From Adiantum capillus-veneris (lineage: Eukaryota; Streptophyta; Polypodiopsida; Polypodiales; Pteridaceae), in the NCBI GenBank assembly GCA_014529385.2, contig CM043953.1:88590342-88654341 (forward strand): a stretch of DNA of 64,000 nucleotides, read 5' to 3'. A model generated the notes under the pieces. The model saw only the letters and a program-made list of their open reading frames with translations, was not told where the DNA came from and ran no database searches. Each line of letters starts with the position of its first letter. The first letter of the stretch is position 1. The translations under genes and the position numbers were made by a program. This document shows, piece by piece, positions 56,590-64,000 of this stretch.

Positions 56590-58470
56590 CTATTATAAAT
56601 AGCCTTGTATTCTTCTAAAGACATCAAGAATGTTCTCCCAAGTTGAGATTTTTCCATTGGGATCTTTATGGCTCTTACAAGGTGGGATTGCAAGCTAGCT
56701 TTAGGCTTACTTCATAATAGCTTGAACTCGTAGGGATTTGGTTTTTCTTGTTCATACCAAAATCCCTTGACAATAAATGAACTAACATGGAAAACATTGC
56801 CTCATGCATTTGTTATCAAGGTTTTAGTCCTTTGCTTCTCACTTGTGCATTTCAAGACAAAGAAATCTGCAAGCTCCTCATTGTCATGAGGAGCTATGAC
56901 AAAATTTTCACCGATGTGGAGGGCATCACTCAAAACATCATGGTGGCCTTCATATGCAAAATTTTCACTTTCATCATGAGTTTTGACATCTTTAGTAGGT
57001 TCAAGGGTAATGTACTCCCACTTTGGAACATGTGCATTATTAGAACACCTCCTCCACTGGCCTTGCAGACAAGCAGTACAAAAGCCTAAGAATTGCCTGC
57101 AACTAAGAGATCTTCCATATGTTAAGGAGTACCCATAGACATAATGTAACCCACAAACATTATCCACATATTTGCAATCCCAACGGTTTCTCCTATCCAC
57201 ATCACTTTCCTTGACCTCCCAAAATACCCTTGTCACTGGCCGTACTTTGGAAGAGGTGGCAATAGCCCCATTAGACATAGTCTCTCTCAAAAACGTAACT
57301 ACATATGTTTCACATTGCAATTTTCTACAACCTGGATTCAACTGTTCATGAGTCAAATGTCTCTTGATATTTGCACATGCGCCATTGTGCCCACCCTTCC
57401 CATGACCTAGACCTGACAAATTCCAAGTCATTTTCAAACATGTTAGAGTCCCATACCGGGCAACAAAGAAGAATGGTCTTTCTTCTGAGCTGCAAGGCAG
57501 TGCCATCTGACCACACCCAATGCTCCTTCACTGATACACCAATATCCTTTGACCAACCACCATGATGGAGCATGAAGCAATGCTGAACAAAAAGGGTGTC
57601 ATGAGTTTTACGATCAAAAATATAGAAGTGATAATACTTGTAAACACTCCCTGCCATTTGCAAATACTTAATGTGAACAAAGATTGTAACCTGGCAAGAG
57701 AACTAGTGCATTGATTGAATCTCACTTTGCTCCTTGAATGTGTAGTTCTCAACAAAGTTCACAATTGACACTACCACGTCATCGAGGAAGTGACGTAGAC
57801 ACTCTTTGAATTGTTCAGCCTGCCATCTATAGACCCAATTGTGCTTTATGAACTTGCTCAAATTAACCCTTAACAAATCAAGAAATTTTCTGCTTGACAT
57901 CTCTCTATAGACATGACTTTTCTTTTTGTTTTCTTGCAAGTTTTAGTTTTGCCAGTTTGAATATATTCAAATATCTTCATATTCACATGTACACCATTTG
58001 AATCCTCCACTTGACATGTCGAAAGCTTCTTTGAAGGTCCACATGATTGGCAATCCCTTAACAAACACTTCAAATTAAAACGTTTTGAATCTGTAGCCTT
58101 TGGACACAAAATTGATTCCCACAACATTGTAAGGCTTGAGTAAGTTTTTGTGTGCACTTCGCATTTCCCACCTGCACCACATACGCAACATCGACAAACA
58201 AACTCTTTTCTATGCACACCTTTAGCAACATGCCTTGCCTGGTTTAAAGTGTCCCGCAAAAATGACATTTGCATATGTGTGATGCAACATCATGTGTACC
58301 GATTGCGAAGCTTCCGCACAAAATAAGGTTTCAGCTTCTCAAATGCTCTTTGGCATATTTGTACCTCTGGATGATTCTGATTGAAATTAAGAAAAAAATC
58401 CATCTGCACGAAGACGGGGAAATTTTTGAGATTGTTGACAAAATAACGCTTGACGAAAGGTGAAAGGTAG
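56590..58470 (-). pseudogene. DDE-like transposase family protein, middle and C-terminal parts
   Basis: In order on the minus strand: KLKPYFVRKLRNRYT and C-C-x-x-x-H (58280-58330); a zinc-type CRCCVCGAGGKC with later CLLRDCQSCGPSKK; IVNFVENYTFKEQSE; FVQHCFMLHHGGW; EHWVWSDGTALQL; GLGHGKGGHNGACANIKR; and a C-terminal QGQWRRC region running on to about 56590 (FIVKGFWYEQEKPNPY, SHLVRAIKIPM). The WSDG and GHGKG..GA motifs are where I would expect the acidic catalytic core of an RNase H-fold transposase. That is inference. Stops near 58290, 57703 and 56802 and shifts near 57890 and 57480 kill the frame. I know the motif set from plant transposon proteins but not its superfamily name. Confidence 0.62.
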
Positions 58471-59200
58471 CTATCAGGATGAGAGGTCACCAAGCTGGAA
58501 CTCGAAGCTTCTAGGTTACTTCCTGGTTGCCAATACACTACCTAGTGAGACCATCCAGGTGATATTGGTGGCTATCAGGATGGAAGTGATGGTTGGTGGG
58601 TAGCTTTTAGGAAAGAAGGTAGCTAGTGGATAGCTTTCAGGCTTGAAGGAAGCTGAAAGGTAGCTATCAGGATGAGAGGTCACTAGGTTGGAAGTGGAAT
58701 CTTCTAGATTACTTCTTGGTTGATAGTACACTACATAGTGATGCCATCCAAGTGATATTGGTGGCTATCAGGATGAGAGTGGATAGCTAGTGGATGGTGA
58801 GTAGCTTTCAGGAAAGAAGGTAGCTAGTGGATAGCTTTCAAGCTTGAAGGAAGAAGCTGGAATTAAAAGCTTCAAGATTACTTCGTGATTGCCACCAGTA
58901 CAGTACCTAGTAAGACCATCCTGGTGATATTGGTGGCTATCTTGATGGGAGTGGATAGGTCGTGGCTGGTGGGCAGCTTTCAGAAAAGAAGGTAGCTAGT
59001 GGAAAACTTTCAAGCTTGAAGGAGGTTGAACGGATGAGAGGTAGCTATCAATAGGTGGCTATCAAGTGGGTAGGAGACTTGAAGGAAGCTATGAGGAAAC
59101 TATTAGGATGAGAGGTAGCTGTCAGGTGGCTATCAAATGGGTATGAGACTTGATAAAAGTTGGTCGGTAGCTATCAGGTTGAGAGATAGCTGACATGCAT
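58461..59200. repeat. tandem repeat, unit about 193-200 bp, three copies
   Basis: Units start at 58461 and 58654 with TGAAAGGTAGCTATCAGGAT; a third, 5'-truncated one starts near 58855 and decays by 59200. Shared landmarks are GTGATATTGGTGGCTATC, GAAAGAAGGTAGCTAGTGG and CTTGAAGGAAG. The array lies between the N-terminal and middle parts of the transposase gene. Confidence 0.9.
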
Positions 59201-59719
59201 CTCCAAGTCTATAAGATATCAGCTAGGTAGTGATATCTTATTCTTACACAGAGGAAGGTGATACATGGTAGTTATCATGTTGGTTGGGATACCAACCTAA
59301 AGCATCAACTAAATGCATGAAATTGATCAAAAGCTTGCCTGAGGATCAATGCAATAACAAAAAACCAAACCTGAGGCTGTTTGAGCAGATACACTGGATG
59401 TTTCTTCTACACTTTTGCTGAAATACACCTTCAACATACATCCTTGTAGTTTGGCAACACCCGTGTATTGCTTGTTTAAAAGGCTATGACTTTGTCTTTG
59501 ACTTCCTTTGTAATGGCAATCCTTGTGTGTGGTTGTTGTTACTCACACAAATGCAATGGCAGCCGTGACTGTTGTTTCAATCTAGATCTAGCGGCATAAT
59601 AATTTCTTTGATGCACTCTAAGAAACCGCAATGAAGCTGCTATATTTGGTTTTTGAATACCAGAGTTCATAACATCATGATACTGGCTCATTTAATAAGC
59701 AATTCTCTTTATTTTTTTG

Positions 59720-59945
59720 GTCATCTGACATCCTTGAGAGCATTGTGCAATTTGTTGATCAAACTCTTGTAACTCTCAGATGGTTTCTCAGCTCCTTCAT
59801 ACTTAAATTTGAAGCCTCTCAATGCACGATGGTTAAGAATGGCTTTGATTATTTCTCCCTTTGCATCGTTGTCAAGCCCTTGCGTGCAACGTGTGAAGCA
59901 CTTGATCACCTCTGATGTGATGGTTTGCCTTTTTGCTTGCTTAAT
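59720..59945 (-). pseudogene. N-terminal domain of the DDE-like transposase
   Basis: The minus strand reads AKRQTITSEVIKCFTRCTQ, GLDNDAKGEIIKAILNHRAL, then INKLHNALKDVR. It aligns with the N-terminal domain at about 30300-30490: AKRQ, a basic-aromatic stretch, LDVATRSDIL.KFVNHPSL, then an ICNTIDAIK end. It therefore belongs to the gene continued at 58470-56590, about 1.2 kb downstream with the tandem repeat in between. It ends at a stop after KDVR. Confidence 0.58.
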
Positions 59946-60444
59946 CTCACTTGTTTAATTGTTGATTCCCTTTTCTTTCCTTTTTCTCAATATGAATGAT
60001 TTGTTTGTGTTTCATACTACCTTATTAAAGTCTACCTCCATGAGGAACATTTGAATGAATGGACACATAAACATGATGTGCCTTGAGGATCCATTGCTAG
60101 TGCAAGAGGAGGAAATTCCATGTTGATGGAACTGTTTACTTATGAAACCATCTCTTGATGAACTTTCTCAATGGAGAACAAATCCGTGTTGATGGTATTG
60201 TTTAGTAATGCAACCATATCTAATTAAATCTGCTTGATGGAGAACGTTTGGAGGGAGTCCTAGAGGCTATTATAGAGAAATAGGGAGTAGAGAGAGAGAG
60301 AGAGAGAGAGGGAGTTTCTGAGCACTATCCTTTAGGTAGGTAATCAATTCTTATACAATTTCCACTAAGCTAGAAGGGAAGTATATACGCTATAAAGAAT
60401 ACGCAAATGCCATGTAGGTTAATTGAAAGATGTGGACAAGAATT

Positions 60445-60487
<43 letters not shown>

Positions 60488-62925
60488 ATGAGAGAGAGAG
60501 AGAGAACCCCTGGTTTTATTAAGTTGTTCTGGTTCTTAGCACATATGAAAAATTTGGGTCACACATGGACCCGGTGTAACAACGTATCAATAATGTTGTA
60601 TGTTACTCGCTATGTTGTATGCTAGTTGTTGGCCATCCTCAAAATTATGCGCATACTTTGGGTTTGAGCCTAGAAATCATGCATTGAAAGTTTATTTTGA
60701 ATGTGACGCTTTGTCGCCCAAGATGAAAGATGAAGCTATCATCTACTAGAGGGATTATGGCTCAGATTGCCTATGTTAAAATAGATTATGATACATGCTC
60801 TTGAGAAACAATTTTTGACGGTCTCTAAGTCGCATCTAAGGAGAAGGTTGTGGTGGCACTCTTTGCGAGAGAATCTAAATATCTGCTTAAAGGACTCAAA
60901 TGTGATTGGTTCTTAGCTCCGAGATTTCAGTTGCATCGCTGCTCGATTGAAAAATAAAGTAATTCTCTAGAAGAGTGCTTATTAGGGTACGATGACCAAT
61001 TAGAGCACTATCCACGATCTAAGAACATAAGATACGTGAAATACACCTCAACATAGAGAGTGTCGTGGTCCACAGACAGTGGGCTCAAGCTCGTGCATCA
61101 ACTTGCCTTAAGTTGTGACTTAATTACCCTTTTGCCGTGAGAATTGATACGAGCCTTCAACTGATCCGAAGACAAATCTGAAGGCAAAACGCCATTTCCA
61201 GCTACCTAAAGAAAAGGTGTGACAAGGATGGCCCTTCCCCCTAGAGGACTAAGAGAAGAAAAAGTAGTGCACTACAAGGATGGAAGGACCCTCTAGGTAT
61301 ATTTTGCTGAAGAAATACATGTATTCCTCCCCCTCCTTCTGAGTGATTTGAGTGCCCTATTTTTTCGGCATACCTTGCAGTGCAAGGTGACCCTATAGCT
61401 GTATTTCACCAGTGAAATAGGTATATCCCCCCCCCGAGTGGCTTCATTCTTCTGCCAAGGTTGCTGGTCAGGGGACGTGGAGTCTGCACCGTTTATCAAC
61501 TGTCAATTCTTGTGAGGAATCCCACCCAAGAACCATTAAAATCTTGCCAAGTGAGCATGCACAACATCAAAATTGTTATGGAATTGATATTCTACTATTT
61601 ATTGCAGTTGACAGGTGGAAGAAAATTCTAGGCCTATGCGAACAAATATATACTTTGTACATTTGAGGAAATCCATACACCGAGCAAAAAAAACCGAGCG
61701 TGTCATTTTTTCGAGCGAAAGTAAATAGAATTGTAATGTTCACAAATTGAGTTTTTTTATTAAGCCTTGGCATACTGTCAAGTGCAAACAACAGTATGAC
61801 AAAATGGTCAATCTTTAGAGGATTGAAAACTCGAGTGCATGAAGGTGATTGTTGCTACAATATAAATTTGTATTTGATTAATTTAACATAATCTATCAAA
61901 ACTCTAGGCACCCCTCCTTCAATGGCAATTGCAAGGAATCCAAAAAATGGCCAATTCAGAGAGGAACGTAAACCTTAGCTTGTAAAGCTAATGCTCTCCT
62001 GAAACTCTGGCCCCACCCAATGCCTAGAACAACTCCACTTTTGGTAGTGTAGCCTAAAACTCATGAGCTATAAAGTTCAACACAAGGAAACAAAAATACA
62101 CAAGTTGATGTGTTTGCAAGGCACACATGTGAGGCACCGTTTGTCTTTTTTGTGAAATCCTCACATGTACATCGAGGGAAGTTTGCAATGGTCAAAACAT
62201 GTGTCACCCCCTTTTAAATGGAGTCTCGAGTATTAACGTAAAAAACATGCGACACATCAGGCACCAAAATAACCTCTCTCACTTGTTTTGCATGCATGCT
62301 TCGACCCCATGCTATCCTCCCATTGAAGTCTTTGCTTAATTTTGAGCTCCATCTAGCATGCTTTCTTTCTTTGAATTTAGCATAGAAAGAGCTAAGTTGT
62401 GCTCCACATTGCCCAATAGTTGTTCATTTGTGCTATAAAATTATCGCCTTGCAGCACAAATCCATTTTTTTGCAACACCTTAACGTCCCATGAATGTAGG
62501 CAGGTTCCCTCTTCCACAACCTACATCCTTGGGGTTGGTCCAGGGGGTCTAATAATCATCTCATCAATATTTAAAGCATAAGTGTTAATTTTGTTGTAAA
62601 ACCATAGGAACCCTTCCACGATTACTCTTGGTTTGGCACCCACGACACGATATTTTCTCCTTCCCCAAAAGCATGGTGCAGAAACACCATTTTGCACATT
62701 ATCGGAATTATTGTTTATGAACCTACCACAATGTACTTTCTCCCCAAAAAGAACACCAAAACACGTCATTTTTTAACCAAAGTTTGTGCGTCTAATTGCC
62801 CAAACCGTTCGAGGCACCTTCTTCTCTGGCCAGAGACTCGTAGAGCCAGAAGCATTATGCTTGCTATGTGGTACATTGTAAACAAGTGTAGTGACAGTGA
62901 CAAACTCTGGTATGTGGCAAAAAAA
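59946..62925. other. no recognisable gene
   Basis: Only microsatellites (60290-60312 and 60445-60505) and short frames of no recognisable family. Confidence 0.45.
60445..60505. repeat. compound (TG)n(GA)n microsatellite
   Basis: TG tract, a TATGTATG joint, then a GA tract. Confidence 0.95.
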
Positions 62926-63157
62926 ACCTTGGCAATTGTGGCACTTCTGTTTAATAGGCCCATATTTCTTATCACTATTGGAGAATTGAATTTGTGGCTT
63001 ACAGCTTCCAAGATGAGCAGGTCCTATCGTCATGCCAACTAAAATGGCCATGCTTGTACGTACGAGAAGAACGACACAAAACCTTTGGCAATTGACACTT
63101 TTATTTAATGGGCCCACATATCTTGCCACTATAATGGAGAATTAAATTTGTGGCTAA
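62926..63157. repeat. direct repeat, 155-bp spacing
   Basis: About 77 bp starting ACCTT.GGCAATTG recurs at 62926 and 63081, ending TTTGTGGCTTA or TTTGTGGCTAA. Confidence 0.85.
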
Positions 63158-63315
63158 CGGCGAAAGTGTGTGCTAATCATTTATGTCCACATTAGCGGGC
63201 ATAAATCTTCCTAATGATCCAACAACTCAACTTTCGGAATATCGTACAGCCTGTACCTAAAAAATCAGTAAACACTCTCACAAGCTTGGCACCCTCCCAC
63301 CGAGCATTGACGGTC

Positions 63316-63479
63316 GGGAATGGTCATCCACTAACCATTCCCTGAAAGAAAGGGCGTCCACATGGCGGCTGGCGGATGACCATTCCCTTCAGAAAGCGCT
63401 TACACCATGGCTCCCGACATCCGTCGGTCGCCATGCGATCGCCCTCTCTTTCAGGAATGGACAGTGGATGACCATTCCC
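63316..63479. repeat. 164-bp near-perfect foldback
   Basis: Outer arms start GGGAATGGTCATCCACT (63316) and end with its reverse complement at 63479. The pairing continues through CCATTCCCTGAAAGAAAGGGCG to an inner stem, 63361-63378 against 63418-63435. The three mismatches of the inner stem would all be G-U pairs in RNA. The loop is about 39 bases. Confidence 0.9.
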
Positions 63480-63696
63480 TACACCTTATCTCCTTGCTTG
63501 CCTTGTGTTACTCTCAAAATGCCAATCATTGCAAACACTATGGCTATGAATTATGAAGGGTTGTCGTGATTGTGTACGCATGTGATTGTCTTTGAGGATT
63601 TGGATACAGCTATGCTGCTTTCCATGGGTGTGGGAGGAACCCACATGCGCCTCATGGGTGAGAGTTGCGAAGCGATTGGAGGCGGACCCCAACTGC

Positions 63697-64000
63697 TATT
63701 AAGCATGGAGCCTGATTTACCTTGTAATCTTCTGTGGTAAAAGCGCACATTTGTAAGGCCCCCATTATGACGAGAAGCCATCGTGTCACTCGCCGGAAAC
63801 CAAAATTTTCACGGCCAAAAATCAGGGGCAACTTTAGGGCTTTTCGCCGGAATATTATAGCCGGACAGCGGCCAGAAAGTGGTCGGAAAACAACCGTCAG
63901 TTGGCCGGTGGCCGGTAGTCAATGGCCGGTGGCCGATGGTCGGAAGTCAATGGCCGGTGGCCGGTGGCCGAATTCAAAACCGGACTTGTCTTCTCAAGGG
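63697..64000 (+). repeat. partial copia LTR, inverted relative to 22799-28358
   Basis: Matches the reverse complement of the copia LTR from its TACTTAACA end through the GGCCATTGACT minisatellite to GACTTGTCTTCTCAAGGG, and runs off the window. The first bases read TATTAAG where TGTTAAG is expected. A further copia copy or solo LTR in the opposite orientation starts here. Confidence 0.93.

Noticed and set aside
56802-57506. Naming a DNA-transposon superfamily for the cysteine-rich transposase
   Set aside because: I recognise the motifs but cannot recall a reliable superfamily assignment, so none is given.
58461-59200. CRISPR-like array
   Set aside because: Units of about 193-200 bp with no short repeat-spacer structure, in a plant genome.

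Overview
This is a repeat-dominated nuclear segment of a land plant. It holds gag-pol remains of several Ty3/gypsy lineages and one Ty1/copia element, plant-type tRNA primer-binding sites, long (GA)n tracts and decayed DNA-transposon genes. I lean towards a seedless plant (fern-like) because I associate the cysteine-rich DDE-like transposase family found here with moss, lycophyte and fern genomes. That is memory plus inference, not proof. I see no ordinary host gene with intact exons, and no tRNA or rRNA gene.

Layout. 1-6762: minus-strand, Tat-like Ty3/gypsy element (gag, protease, RT, two RNase H domains, integrase) whose upstream LTR lies at 5559-6762; its other end is outside the window. 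8337-12000: plus-strand gypsy integrase fragment followed by an LTR-like region with a 626-bp tandem duplication carrying (GA)n and TATA elements. 12833-13652: an open frame for a divergent histone H3-like protein with a long C-terminal tail. 13.7-21.4 kb: mostly non-coding repeats plus one unrecognised minus-strand reading frame. 21404-28571: a plus-strand gypsy gag-protease region split by a complete minus-strand copia element (22799-28358, target duplication GGGAC). 28572-29837: a diverged relative of the first LTR. 30112-30846: N-terminal exon of a DDE-like transposase.

32.5-37.2 kb holds a possible LTR, a CACTA-like remnant, a decayed unknown frame and a TTATGG-rich minisatellite. That minisatellite was split by a 9.05-kb LTR element (37233-46280, target duplication TGGTT), which encodes gag and protease but no reverse transcriptase or integrase. 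Its LTRs differ by six transitions, so it is the youngest datable insertion here. 47.4-48.7 kb carries a coiled-coil/RING-like pseudogene. 53.3-55.3 kb carries a spliced pseudogene joining an acidic repeat region to an FCP1/NIF-type HAD phosphatase domain. 56.6-59.9 kb is a second, minus-strand copy of the DDE-like transposase, interrupted by a 193-200-bp tandem repeat. The window ends in a foldback sequence and an inverted partial copy of the copia LTR.

The 'genes' do not form a host pathway. They are layers of nested mobile elements. Most reading frames are broken by TAG/TGA/TAA codons that a single C-to-T or G-to-A change would explain, which fits methylated, silenced transposons.
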